From assembly GCA_964475205.1 (NCBI GenBank), contig CAYYVQ010000029.1, forward strand, positions 1 through 30,845: 30,845 bases of DNA. Direction: 5' to 3'. A program made the position numbers and the translations under genes. Of the stretch, positions 15,903-24,359 are shown piece after piece. The notes under the pieces are model-generated. The model was not told the DNA's origin. It worked only from the letters and a program-made list of their open reading frames with translations, and searched no databases. Each line of letters opens with the position of its first letter. Positions within the stretch are counted from its first letter, which is position 1. Source of the DNA: CAYSRM01 sp964475205. Its GTDB lineage: Bacteria; Verrucomicrobiota; Kiritimatiellia; UBA8416; CAYSRM01.

Positions 15903-16412
15903 CTTTTACTTTCTCCTCTTTCAGTTAATCGTTCTGTCAAGTTTTCTACTCCGTTTGTTGGGTTAACAACACACCCACACACCCACACACAGCTTTCATT
16001 ACTCTTCATTAAACTTTTGACACTACCGAGTTAATATAACTTTGTCGATTCCATTGAAAAAATCACCTGTGTGACCCATTCCACCCCCCTTGATGCCTTT
16101 TCATATCAGTATACCGCCAATTTCACCGCAGACGAAAAAAAACGTGCCAGGCATTGCAAAGTGTTCACAGTACAACTATGATTCATCAAATGTGAAAAAC
16201 TTAACAAAAAACTAACTTTTTATTGCCTAAAACCCATAAATGATGTATTTTTTACGAATGATGGCAGATACAACCACAGGATGTAGTATATTAATTTCAT
16301 GAACCGTTCATGCCGTCTCATTCATGTCATTGATTATAAGTGTGCCTCTTACAATGTATTCGGTCCGATTGACATGTAGATCAAGCGTTCGAGATTGTCC
16401 TCATAAATTAAT
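15903..16412. other. AT-rich gene-free region
   Basis: About 510 bp between the divergent cupin and phosphorylase genes with no convincing ORF on either strand. It holds a short tandem run of the octamer ACACCCAC at 15971-15990 and a markedly A/T-rich block at about 16190-16260. One sigma-70-like candidate on the plus strand has TTGCAA at 16154-16159, a 17-base spacer and TATGAT at 16177-16182. That candidate is over 400 bp from the next gene, so it would drive a long leader or an untranslated RNA. Weakly supported. Confidence 0.45.
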
Positions 16413-16592
16413 TTAAACTGGTCTATTCATCAACTTCGTAATGAAAGCGGGCAGGTTGCTTTAGATCAATGGCTTCGCGCAGATAGCCGGGTGTAGGCGC
16501 ATAGACATGCGTCAAAATCGGCTGGCCAGCAAAGTCGTTGAGATGAAGTAACATGCACACTCGTAGTAGATTTTTATGAATAGATCAGGTTA
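16413..16592. repeat. family-A palindromic repeat, 180-bp copy (A3)
   Basis: Ends are TTAAACTGGTCTATTCAT-like on the left (two mismatches to the A2 end) and the complement of the 18-bp end on the right. It is the longest copy and is inverted relative to A2. Its extra central section carries a coding-like stretch on the minus strand. It ends 23 bp before the phosphorylase start, so it forms that gene's immediate upstream region. Confidence 0.85.
16423..16584 (-). pseudogene. coding remnant inside repeat A3
   Basis: On the minus strand a frame is open from 16584 to a TAG at 16423-16425, about 53 codons. It includes the protein-like runs LLHLNDFAGQPILTHVYA and AIDLKQPARFHYEVDE. The same C-terminus (AIDLKQ....HYEVDE, stop) is encoded in the corresponding frame of copy A2, although four residues in between differ. 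This suggests both are decayed 3' ends of a once-mobile or duplicated gene. I do not recognise the family, and there is no start codon with a ribosome site. Confidence 0.45.
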
Positions 16593-16615
16593 GAAAGCGC
16601 CGGACAGGAGTCAGA

Positions 16616-18334
16616 ATGACTGAAGAAACAGAAAAGCTGATAGCCGAAAAAATAGATCGCTTATACGGCCCCAAAGGTCCGGAAGCTCTTGACAAACTGC
16701 GGCAGTTGATGGATTCGTACCGTTCATTGCGTGATATTAAGCGCCCGGCATGGACAGAAAAAGACGTGGCGCTTATAACTTATGCCGATATGGTTCAATC
16801 CGAATCGAGCAGTCCGTTGTGCAGCCTGGACCATTTTCTTAAAGCCTGGCTGGCCGGAGTTGTCAACACGGTCCACGTGCTGCCGTTTTCTCCGTATTCT
16901 TCGGACGACGGTTTTTCAGTTGTAGACTTTCGTACTGTGAATTCGAAATTCGGAACCTGGAATGACTTAGCCAATCTGGGCAAATCATTTCACCTTATGT
17001 TCGACCTGGTTTTGAATCATGTGTCAGCGCAAAGCGAATGGGCAAAGTTATACAAAGCCGGTCACAACAGATACCGGAACTATTTTATCGAAGTTAAGCC
17101 TGAAACCGATCTCAGCGGCGTCACCCGGCCTCGCGTGCTGCCACTGCTTACACCATTGGAAACATCGAGCGGCATTAAACATATATGGACAACGTTCAGT
17201 GAAGACCAGCTTGATCTGAACTATGCAAATCCGGACGTGCTGCTGGAGATGATCGATATCCTCCTGATGTATATCGGCATGGGCATGCGTATAATCAGAC
17301 TCGACGCCATAGCCTACCTTTGGAAACGAATCGGAACATCATGCATCCACCTGGATGAAACCCACCTGGTAGTTAAAATTATCCGGCATGTTCTTGAAGA
17401 GTGCGCGCCTGGCGTGATATTGCTGACCGAAACAAATGTCCCACACGATGAAAACATAAGCTACCTCGGGAACGGCCATGATGAGGCGCACATGGTTTAC
17501 CAGTTCACCCTCCCGCCGCTGCTCCTTTATTCCATAATCAAGGAAGACGCAACAGCTTTGACGAGGTGGGCAAGCAATGTCGAGCCTCCGTCTGCAGAGA
17601 CGACTTTCTTTAATTTCACTGCTTCACACGACGGGATAGGAGTACGTCCGCTGGAAGGTATAGTCCCCCGCAAGGATATTCTGGATCTGGCATCCCGAAT
17701 CAGAGAACGCGGCGGATTTGTTTCTATGAGAACCGATTCCGATGGCAATGATTCACCTTACGAACTGAATATAACCTATTTCAGCGCAATGCAAGAACCT
17801 GATGAAGATGACCCGGAACAGGCCATCGAAAGATTTCTGGCTTCACAATCAGTGATGCTCGCCTTGCAGGGAATTCCGGCCATCTATTTCCACAGCTTTT
17901 TTGCGACTCCCAATGCGCTCAGGCTTGCGGAGACAACCGGGGCCAACCGGGCCATTAACCGGCGCAAATATGAACTTGATGAACTTCACAGGGAACTTAG
18001 TGAACCGAAATCGGCGGCATCGAAAGTATACCAGGCGCTGTCACATATGGTTCGCACACGGACCGCCCAACCATGTTTTCATCCGAACGTTAAACAGACA
18101 GTTCTTTCACTTCATCCCAGGATTTTCGCCGTTAGGCGCGGAGACATACTGGCATTGACCAACTTCAGCGCCGGCCCGGTAACCCTTGATCTTTCAAAAA
18201 TTATCCGCAACGATGCTTTCGATGTTCTTGCAGAATCAAGCGTAAACAGCAGCCATGTAGTGCTCAACGGTTACCAGCCGCGCTGGATTAAGGGTATGCT
18301 CTATGCATCGCCTGAACAGGACGCTTCCGACTAA
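16616..18334 (+). CDS. GH13_18 phosphorylase, glucosylglycerate phosphorylase-like
   Basis: A 572-residue glycoside hydrolase family 13 subfamily 18 enzyme, which phosphorolyses an alpha-glucoside to glucose 1-phosphate. The catalytic residues are Asp230 in RLDAIAYLW, Glu272 in LLTETNVPH and Asp339 in TASHDGIG. Length and many runs (ALITYAD, LPFSPYSSDDGFSV, GTSCIHLDETHLVVK, DEAHMVYQFTLPPL, NRAINRRKY) resemble E. coli YcjM, a glucosylglycerate phosphorylase, more than sucrose phosphorylase. AGGAG lies 6 bases before the ATG. It stands alone and supplies glucose 1-phosphate, the substrate of the GalU encoded about 6 kb away. Exact acceptor specificity is inferred. The stop codon TAA forms the edge of a palindromic element. 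Confidence 0.88.
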   Translation: MTEETEKLIAEKIDRLYGPKGPEALDKLRQLMDSYRSLRDIKRPAWTEKDVALITYADMVQSESSSPLCSLDHFLKAWLAGVVNTVHVLPFSPYSSDDGFSVVDFRTVNSKFGTWNDLANLGKSFHLMFDLVLNHVSAQSEWAKLYKAGHNRYRNYFIEVKPETDLSGVTRPRVLPLLTPLETSSGIKHIWTTFSEDQLDLNYANPDVLLEMIDILLMYIGMGMRIIRLDAIAYLWKRIGTSCIHLDETHLVVKIIRHVLEECAPGVILLTETNVPHDENISYLGNGHDEAHMVYQFTLPPLLLYSIIKEDATALTRWASNVEPPSAETTFFNFTASHDGIGVRPLEGIVPRKDILDLASRIRERGGFVSMRTDSDGNDSPYELNITYFSAMQEPDEDDPEQAIERFLASQSVMLALQGIPAIYFHSFFATPNALRLAETTGANRAINRRKYELDELHRELSEPKSAASKVYQALSHMVRTRTAQPCFHPNVKQTVLSLHPRIFAVRRGDILALTNFSAGPVTLDLSKIIRNDAFDVLAESSVNSSHVVLNGYQPRWIKGMLYASPEQDASD

Positions 18335-18378
18335 ACCCCATTTCTCACAGCATTCCTGCTGTCAGAAATGCGGCTTAA
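18332..18378. repeat. short palindromic element at the phosphorylase stop (B4)
   Basis: CATTTCT/AGAAATG and the inner ACAGCA/TGCTGT pair into a long imperfect hairpin with loop TTCC. The outer ends (TAAACCCCATTTCTCAC and AGAAATGCGGCTTAAG) resemble the family-B ends TTAACCCGCATATCTCAC. It lies between convergent genes and may act as a bidirectional terminator. The TAA at its left edge is the stop of the upstream gene. Confidence 0.65.
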
Positions 18379-18395
18379 GACGCTGTGAGATCTGT

Positions 18396-19859
18396 CTACT
18401 TGTTCGGATCCCAGCGACCAACCATTTTTTCAAATGCATCACCGGGGAAATTCTCTTTGAACAACTTATAGTACCACATTTCCTTGGGAGAATTCAGCCG
18501 ATACCCTGCGCCGGTATTGCGTGACTGTTCATTAAACTCGCTTTCATCAAGTTTTGTCTTGGCGATTTCATCCATCAGGCTGTCGGTGCCTGTTCCAGCG
18601 GCAAACCTCAACTTGACCCTCTTATAGATAACATCCGGAAGAAGATCCTTGAAAGCTTCTCTCAAAATCCATTTTTCGATCATCCTGCCCTCCGGCACGG
18701 GGTGAATCTTCCACTGGACTGGTATATTGGCGGAAAAAGCCACAACATCGGGATCTATGAAGGGCGTTCTATAGTTTATGCTGTTGCCCATCATTGACCT
18801 GTCCAATCTTTGAACTGCCGTGTTATATGCAATAGCAACCAGTTTGTGCATCATCAGATGCCTGTCAAGATCGGTAGGCAGGTCTTTGAGCAGGTGGTAT
18901 CCTCCGAATAATTCATCGCCGCCTTCACCGCTTAGAATGCAGTTTGTGAACCTGGAAGCCAGCCGGGACGCAAAGAGATTGGAAATGGCTCCACTGACGC
19001 AGTCTTCATCAAACGACTCAAGCGTTCTTACGGCTTCGGGTACAATCTTTTCAATTTCACCGGCGTCAAAAATGTGCACCTCGTGCTTCATGTCAAGATG
19101 CCTGGCCATTATTTCCGCATTCTCAATATCCTCTGCGCCCTCTATGCCGACTGTCACAACCGGCATATCCACACCCAGATATTTTACAGCCGCAGCAATA
19201 ATTGAACTGTCCAACCCGCCACTCAGAAGACAGGCGCCTACAGCCCCGTCATCGAGCCGACGTTTAACCGATGCAAGCATGCATTTGCGCAACAATGCGG
19301 CAGCATCGCCGGCGCTGTCGGGAATTGATATGTCCGCTGGCCTTGGCGCATATCCGCCTGCCCCGTGCAAGCATGAATAGGTGGTGGCCGGATACATTTC
19401 CCAGACATCCTCAACCATTCCTGACAGCGACTTCAGCTCGGAAGCAAAGCAGGTTGTTCCATCATCCATGTGCCCTACGTAAAGAGGCCTTACCCCCACG
19501 GAGTCACGGGCAAAAATCATATCGTTTCCATCATAAACCACGCAGGCAAAGACACCTTCAAGATAACCGGGAAATGCCCTGCCGTGCTTGAGAAAAAGAT
19601 CAAGCGCCACATCCGCATCGGACTGATCCGCGCGCCTGTCGTTGTAAATCTCGCCGTCGATCACAACCGTTACCGAGTCGCGACAGGCAAACCCGTCGCC
19701 GCGGGCGGGGGACAATCCTCCCGCGCATACTCCCATGGCAAATCCTTCATCATTTCGGAGATTGGACATGTCTGGACCGCGGTGTCGGATAACATCCAAC
19801 ATGCCGACTACTTTGTCCCTGTCGCTGCCTGTTCCAAACATTCCTGCTATGCCTGCCAT
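18396..19859 (-). CDS. asparagine synthetase-like ATP-dependent amidotransferase lacking the glutaminase Cys
   Basis: A 487-residue AsnB homologue. The C-terminal AMP-forming domain looks intact: PP-loop LLSGGLDSS at about 211-219, LSGEGGDELFGGYHLL, YRTPFIDPDVVAF and IYKRVKLRFAAGTG. The N-terminal Ntn-glutaminase domain is recognisable (RHRGPD at 25-30, FARDSVGVRPLY) but degraded. The invariant Cys2 is Ala (MAGIAG), NGE is DGE (68-70), and the usual Arg-Leu before the substrate site is Gly-Leu. AAGGAG lies about 7 bases before this ATG, so the start is firm. It therefore cannot use glutamine and must use ammonia or another amine. Beta-lactam synthetases and lasso-peptide cyclases show the same loss. 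It is the last gene of the MttB operon, 10 bp after the methyltransferase. Confidence 0.85.
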   Translation of the reverse strand: MAGIAGMFGTGSDRDKVVGMLDVIRHRGPDMSNLRNDEGFAMGVCAGGLSPARGDGFACRDSVTVVIDGEIYNDRRADQSDADVALDLFLKHGRAFPGYLEGVFACVVYDGNDMIFARDSVGVRPLYVGHMDDGTTCFASELKSLSGMVEDVWEMYPATTYSCLHGAGGYAPRPADISIPDSAGDAAALLRKCMLASVKRRLDDGAVGACLLSGGLDSSIIAAAVKYLGVDMPVVTVGIEGAEDIENAEIMARHLDMKHEVHIFDAGEIEKIVPEAVRTLESFDEDCVSGAISNLFASRLASRFTNCILSGEGGDELFGGYHLLKDLPTDLDRHLMMHKLVAIAYNTAVQRLDRSMMGNSINYRTPFIDPDVVAFSANIPVQWKIHPVPEGRMIEKWILREAFKDLLPDVIYKRVKLRFAAGTGTDSLMDEIAKTKLDESEFNEQSRNTGAGYRLNSPKEMWYYKLFKENFPGDAFEKMVGRWDPNK

Positions 19860-19869
19860 TTGCTGCTCC

Positions 19870-21153
19870 TTATTTTTTTCTTATCTCAAAAATTCCCACA
19901 AGCCCGTGCGAACAGCCCTGGCCCTCTTGCAGTTTCATCTCAAGGTGCCTGAGCGCATATCCCAGTTGCGGTTCAATAATATTCTCCCTGGGCAACCCGG
20001 TCGGAAGCCAGCCTACCCCTTCAATAACCCTGCGCATCCTGCTCATCGCATCCTTCAACGGCTGCGGGTAGGAGGCGGGAATCTCAGGAGTCGTGGAGAC
20101 GAAGCCCTCGGCAGCCTCATCATAAGCTACCAGAAGCCTGCCGACATAATTAACCAGTGTATTCCAGCACATCTGCAGGTTTTCAAAGTAGGCGTTCACA
20201 AAATCAAACCCTTTTGCAGGCGCGTAATCCAGTATCAGTGAATTCAAGTCTGTCCTCATGCTGGGTTCGTGGAGAGAATTGACTGCGCTCCTTATAGACT
20301 GGGAGTGTGAATTGTAATCGCCTGTATCCATGTGCCTTCCGACAAATACGGAACGGTCAAAAAACTGCACTGGCTTTATCTGGACTTTGGCCCTGGCTTC
20401 GGCCTTGCTGACCGCCTCGCCTATTTCCGTTCGGCTCATAAGCCTCAGGTTAAGGTGCTGCAGTTCATCCCGCTTGAGTTCGCGTTCCTCCTCATCGTAT
20501 ATATAAGAGACCACATAGTCCATAACCCTGTTCTTCTTAAGGTCGTTGCTCCACAGGCTCTGCCATTCGTAAGAGTACCGGCCAAGCCAGTCGCAAACTA
20601 CAATGCTATAGTCTTTCGTGGTCTTCGCAATGTCACCGAGAAAACGAACAAGCGTACGGTCGTCTGTATGGTGAGAGCATGTCCCGAAGGAAGTAAAATA
20701 CATGTCATAAGGCTGCTCGCCATGCTCCAGGGGCAAACCTTTTGTAAAATCTCCCTGCCGAAACTGCATCTTTGCGTTGCTCCCGTAAATCTCATCGGCC
20801 TGATTTAAAAGATCCTCGTTAAGTTCCACCCCCGTATACAACCCGAGCACGTCCGGAGTCAAAAGGCCGACCTCAACTTCTTCCAGATCGGGATCGCGGT
20901 AACGAACCGACGAAAGAAGCTCATATCCATCGGCGCTGCCGCAACCCAGGTCCATGATTCGAACCCGCCGCATCTTGTCATGGCAGTGATGAACCAGTTT
21001 TAAGAGATGGGGATACAGAAAATGCGCTGTGATTTCATCCTCCCAATGTCTCCGCACATTGTCGTACTTGCCCGTAAGGCCTGATTTCTTGGCGTATAAG
21101 CCACTCTTAACAGCTTCACTGTATGCCGGCATCTGGTCGTTTTGTTCTTTCAT
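19870..21153 (-). CDS. class I SAM-dependent methyltransferase with long C-terminal region
   Basis: A 427-residue protein. Residues about 60-190 form a Rossmann methyltransferase core: motif I IMDLGCGSADGYELL, an acidic post-II YTGVELNEDLL, then MQFRQGDFTKGL and YFTSFGTCSHH. The C-terminal half (about 230-427) belongs to no domain I recognise. It contains WNTLVNYVGRLLVAYDE and GVGWLPTGLPRENIIEPQLGY-type segments, so it may shape substrate recognition. AGGAAGG lies about 7-9 bases before the ATG. It lies 61 bp after the second mttB-like gene and 10 bp before the AsnB homologue. The acceptor is unknown; an amine or carboxylate of the product handled by its operon partners is an inference. Confidence 0.8.
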   Translation of the reverse strand: MKEQNDQMPAYSEAVKSGLYAKKSGLTGKYDNVRRHWEDEITAHFLYPHLLKLVHHCHDKMRRVRIMDLGCGSADGYELLSSVRYRDPDLEEVEVGLLTPDVLGLYTGVELNEDLLNQADEIYGSNAKMQFRQGDFTKGLPLEHGEQPYDMYFTSFGTCSHHTDDRTLVRFLGDIAKTTKDYSIVVCDWLGRYSYEWQSLWSNDLKKNRVMDYVVSYIYDEEERELKRDELQHLNLRLMSRTEIGEAVSKAEARAKVQIKPVQFFDRSVFVGRHMDTGDYNSHSQSIRSAVNSLHEPSMRTDLNSLILDYAPAKGFDFVNAYFENLQMCWNTLVNYVGRLLVAYDEAAEGFVSTTPEIPASYPQPLKDAMSRMRRVIEGVGWLPTGLPRENIIEPQLGYALRHLEMKLQEGQGCSHGLVGIFEIRKK

Positions 21154-21214
21154 TATTTCACCTTCCTACTGATATCTTTTCCTTTTTGTCTTGCCATGGA
21201 ACCCTGCATCCGTA

Positions 21215-22690
21215 TCAGGCAATGGTTTCCGGCAACACTCCGGGAACCTCCGCTTTGATTTGATCAAGCACATCCCTGGAAAGGTTGTTCCGTGGCGCCT
21301 TTTCAATCTCATTGTTCCTTTCGTGGGCCGCTCTCAAGGCGCCACCCGAATCTGATTCGAGCGGATAATTAACATAGACATCGCTTTCAGTGGGAAGCGG
21401 AAGATGGTAGATAAAGGTTTTATGACTGGACTCCATGACCTCTGCCACCATGGCCTTAACATCATCCACCGCGCTATCGGCCACTTCGGGCTCATTCAAC
21501 GTATGCTTCATCAGCCCGATGTGGGCATCGTCCATTATTGCCTGCTCTGGACAGAAAACGTTGGTCCTCTCAAGCAGTCCGAAAGCATAGTGTATATACT
21601 GAGCGCCGCCACGCGGGACGGTGGAATAAGCCAGCATCTTTTCCACAGTTGACTGTATGCCGGGTTCAGAACAGTCAGCAACGCCGGCAGTGGAATAACA
21701 AGGCACCCCGTAAAAACGCGCCATCTGGGCGCAGTCAACATTGTAATGGGTAAATTCAGGAGCTCCGTACATGTCATTCAAGTTGTCCAGACGGGTTCTC
21801 ACAGGTACAGCTCCATACAGTATCGGTGCGCCCGGAGAAACGATCTGATTCAATGTAATGCCCGCAAGCAATTCGGCGTTAATTACCGAAACCATTGCAA
21901 ACTCGTCAAACGGACCGGTCGCCCCGCCCATGGGGCAGCTCGATATGACAACAGGCACACGCTTTCTGGCTATCTCCATGAATGTCTCTGCAGTATCGTC
22001 AACCATCTGGAGCGGACTCTTGATAGCGCATGTTATAAACGAAAGAACAGGATTTTTCTCAAACTCGCTTTCGCCCCCGGCAACTATTTGACCAAGCTTG
22101 ATCACATTGTCAAGCTGATCCAGACTCGTTAATCCGGCCTGAACATGCTTTGTAATATTGTTCAGGCTCCCGAGAAACTTGTTAACGTCCTTATTTTCAG
22201 GGGTTACGTTTTTGTCCTGAATATTGACGCATCGGATAAAGAAATCCAGGTTCTCCAGATTATCGCACAAATGCGCCGCCTTTTTGAGTCTTTCAATTGA
22301 ACCATCCATCCTTGTGAACACCGGCTTGTCGCCATCAAACTTGACATCAAGCCATATATTCGTCTCCGAACCGCTTCCAAAACGCACCCTTGGTTCGTGC
22401 GCGTCAAGAATCAGCTTGTTGTCAGGTTCCCTTGCGCCCAGCACAATTTTGGAAGGCGCCGTTTCCAGGGCCTTGTCAACAAGCTTGCTGGTTATTCTAA
22501 CCCTGGCAAATTCCTTTTCTTCCGTCACCTTCGCCCCCGCTTCGACATACTTGGCGGCGGCGTGCTTGTTATAGCAGATCAGCCCCTGGTCCTCCAGGAT
22601 AGACCGCGAGGTCTCGTCTACTTTCTTTATCTGCAATTCACTAAGCCTTTCGTAAGGCTTAACCACAATTCCTTGTCTCTGATTTTCCAT
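21215..22690 (-). CDS. MttB-family (trimethylamine methyltransferase family) protein, non-pyrrolysine, second in operon
   Basis: A 491-residue TIM-barrel protein of the MttB superfamily (PF06253). The family-typical middle region is VVISSCPMGGATGPFDEFAMVSVINAELLAGI, followed by VSPGAPILYGAVPVRTRLDN and CAQMARFYGVPCYSTAGVADC. No in-frame amber codon occurs and the gene ends in TGA. It is therefore of the non-pyrrolysine class, which acts on quaternary amines such as glycine betaine rather than trimethylamine. I start at 22690, where AGGAAGG lies about 9 bases upstream; a longer in-frame ATG at 22744 has no such site. No corrinoid protein or reactivating enzyme is encoded nearby, which is unusual for a catabolic methyltransferase. 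It is 72 bp after its paralogue. Confidence 0.88.
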   Translation of the reverse strand: MENQRQGIVVKPYERLSELQIKKVDETSRSILEDQGLICYNKHAAAKYVEAGAKVTEEKEFARVRITSKLVDKALETAPSKIVLGAREPDNKLILDAHEPRVRFGSGSETNIWLDVKFDGDKPVFTRMDGSIERLKKAAHLCDNLENLDFFIRCVNIQDKNVTPENKDVNKFLGSLNNITKHVQAGLTSLDQLDNVIKLGQIVAGGESEFEKNPVLSFITCAIKSPLQMVDDTAETFMEIARKRVPVVISSCPMGGATGPFDEFAMVSVINAELLAGITLNQIVSPGAPILYGAVPVRTRLDNLNDMYGAPEFTHYNVDCAQMARFYGVPCYSTAGVADCSEPGIQSTVEKMLAYSTVPRGGAQYIHYAFGLLERTNVFCPEQAIMDDAHIGLMKHTLNEPEVADSAVDDVKAMVAEVMESSHKTFIYHLPLPTESDVYVNYPLESDSGGALRAAHERNNEIEKAPRNNLSRDVLDQIKAEVPGVLPETIA

Positions 22691-22762
22691 CTGTTGTATC
22701 CTTCCTGAAGTATCGCTTTGGGTTTTGCCGCTCCATAGAAACATATAGCGGCATCATTTGAT

Positions 22763-24220
22763 TCAGGCGTTCTCGATTTCCTTGAATTCCTGCATAAGCT
22801 TCTCCCGTACACCAGGTTCCAGCCTGCTTTCCTGCGGTTTCTTGCGGAATTCCGCCACATAATTCTTCGCGCGCGAAAGCGCGTCGGAATTCTCAGCGGC
22901 AGCGTCGCGCCTGTCCCTGTTTGCCAGCTTTGGCATAAAGAACTCCTCGCGCATATGAGAGACGGTATGTTCTTCGGTCAGGTAATCCCGGCCGGGGCCT
23001 TTTTCTATCAACAGATCCAATGCCATTGTATCGTCGTTAACCTCGATTCCCCGAAGCACACGCTGACACATACCAAGGATCTCATTATCCATTGCCAGTT
23101 TTTCGTAGGAAACTGTCAGATCGGTTTCCATAAGGCCTGCAATATCGTGTATATAATTGGCCCCGCTCATGGCAACAAGCAGACTGGACATGGCGCTTTC
23201 ATAGGCCGACTGAATATCAAGTTCCTTGGAATCCGTTGTTCCAGCAGTGGAATAAAGAGGTATTTTGAAATGCTGGGCCATCTGGGATACAGCCGCGTTT
23301 ATCATGCCTCTCTCAATGGCGCCGCCAACATGATTCATGGTTGCCAGGTTGGTTATAGAACCAACGCTGCCGCATATGCCAGGCGCTCCTTTTTTAACGC
23401 TCTGAACCAGAGCTATTCCGGCAACCGTTTCAGCAGTATGGGTCAGAACATTGCCTGCAAGCGTAATAGGAGCAGTTGTCCCGCAAATTGGCTCTGTCGG
23501 AACCACCACCGGCAACTCGCGTTCAGCAAGGTAGCATGTCATTTCCCCGTAATTATCATCCACCTTGAAAGGACTTATAATTAATGTGATGAAGGAAACA
23601 AACGGTTTCTCTTTAAGCTTTTCAGCCCCGCCTGCAATATCTTCTGCCATCCTAACCACGTTCTTGCAGCCGTCCAGAGTATATATCCCGCCCATCACAT
23701 GCTTGCTGGTATTGTCAAAAGCATGGAAAAAACGGTTTACATCAATATGATCGCGTTCCTTGATGTCATTGGGGAAAACATTAATGGTGAACAGGTGAAT
23801 GTTCTCAAGATCCTGAACCATGCGCGCATTCAGAATGACGTCCTGCACAGTGGATGGGCGCCTTTCTCCGCTTTCGGGGTCAAGCACATATATGGCGGTT
23901 CCGCCCGTTCCATAGTGAACCTTGTTTCCCTCCAGAACGCAATCGGTCTGTCCATCTCTGGAAAACAGGGTTATCGAAGAAGGGTTCGAGTCGATAGCAT
24001 CTTCCACAAGACCTCGGGGCAGCTTCACCAGGCTTTTACTGTCGTCAACTTCAGCGCCCGCTTTCCTGAACGCTTCGCGTCCGCTTTTTGAAAAAACCTG
24101 AACGCCGCTTTTTTCAAGAACGGCGAAAACGCCCTCTGCTATCTTTTCTATATCTGCCTGTCTCAGCGGAGCATAAAGTGAAGATTCCAATCCATGCTCC
24201 TGGTGTTTGAGTTTACTCAA
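22763..24220 (-). CDS. MttB-family protein, non-pyrrolysine, first in operon
   Basis: A 485-residue paralogue of the downstream gene, with the same fold signatures: VVVPTEPICGTTAPITLAGN, SVKKGAPGICGSVGSITNL and SQMAQHFKIPLYSTAGTTDS. There is no in-frame TAG, so pyrrolysine is not used. The start is judged to be a TTG at 24220, because a perfect AAAGGAG lies 5 bases upstream and the family-like N-terminus begins here. In-frame ATGs at 24256 and 24277 are possible but lack a good site. The two copies differ widely, so they are old paralogues with separate substrates or a heteromeric complex. A sigma-70-like promoter about 110 bp upstream should drive all four genes. Confidence 0.87.
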   Translation of the reverse strand: MSKLKHQEHGLESSLYAPLRQADIEKIAEGVFAVLEKSGVQVFSKSGREAFRKAGAEVDDSKSLVKLPRGLVEDAIDSNPSSITLFSRDGQTDCVLEGNKVHYGTGGTAIYVLDPESGERRPSTVQDVILNARMVQDLENIHLFTINVFPNDIKERDHIDVNRFFHAFDNTSKHVMGGIYTLDGCKNVVRMAEDIAGGAEKLKEKPFVSFITLIISPFKVDDNYGEMTCYLAERELPVVVPTEPICGTTAPITLAGNVLTHTAETVAGIALVQSVKKGAPGICGSVGSITNLATMNHVGGAIERGMINAAVSQMAQHFKIPLYSTAGTTDSKELDIQSAYESAMSSLLVAMSGANYIHDIAGLMETDLTVSYEKLAMDNEILGMCQRVLRGIEVNDDTMALDLLIEKGPGRDYLTEEHTVSHMREEFFMPKLANRDRRDAAAENSDALSRAKNYVAEFRKKPQESRLEPGVREKLMQEFKEIENA

Positions 24221-24330
24221 AACAACTCCTTTCGTATTTTTTCTTTTCAACGCCATCCGACTCCGGACAGTATCCATCCCTCGAACAAATCTGGAAGAAT
24301 CACCGCCCGATTCCTATCGAAAGGCCCCAA

Positions 24331-24359
24331 AGCATACCCGTCCCTTAAAATACTGTCAA
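24331..24359 (-). promoter_or_regulatory. sigma-70-type promoter of the mttB-like operon
   Basis: On the minus strand TTGACA (24354-24359) is followed by a 17-base spacer and TATGCT (24331-24336): a perfect -35, the optimal spacing and a 4/6 -10. It points at the first MttB-family gene, leaving a leader of about 105 bases. It is the best promoter match I found in the window. Confidence 0.65.

Noticed and set aside
15971..15990. CRISPR-like tandem repeat
   Set aside because: It is only about 2.5 copies of an 8-base unit without spacers; no CRISPR array or cas gene is seen anywhere in the window.
21215..24220. Pyrrolysine-containing MttB
   Set aside because: Neither gene has an internal TAG; both run full length and end in TGA.
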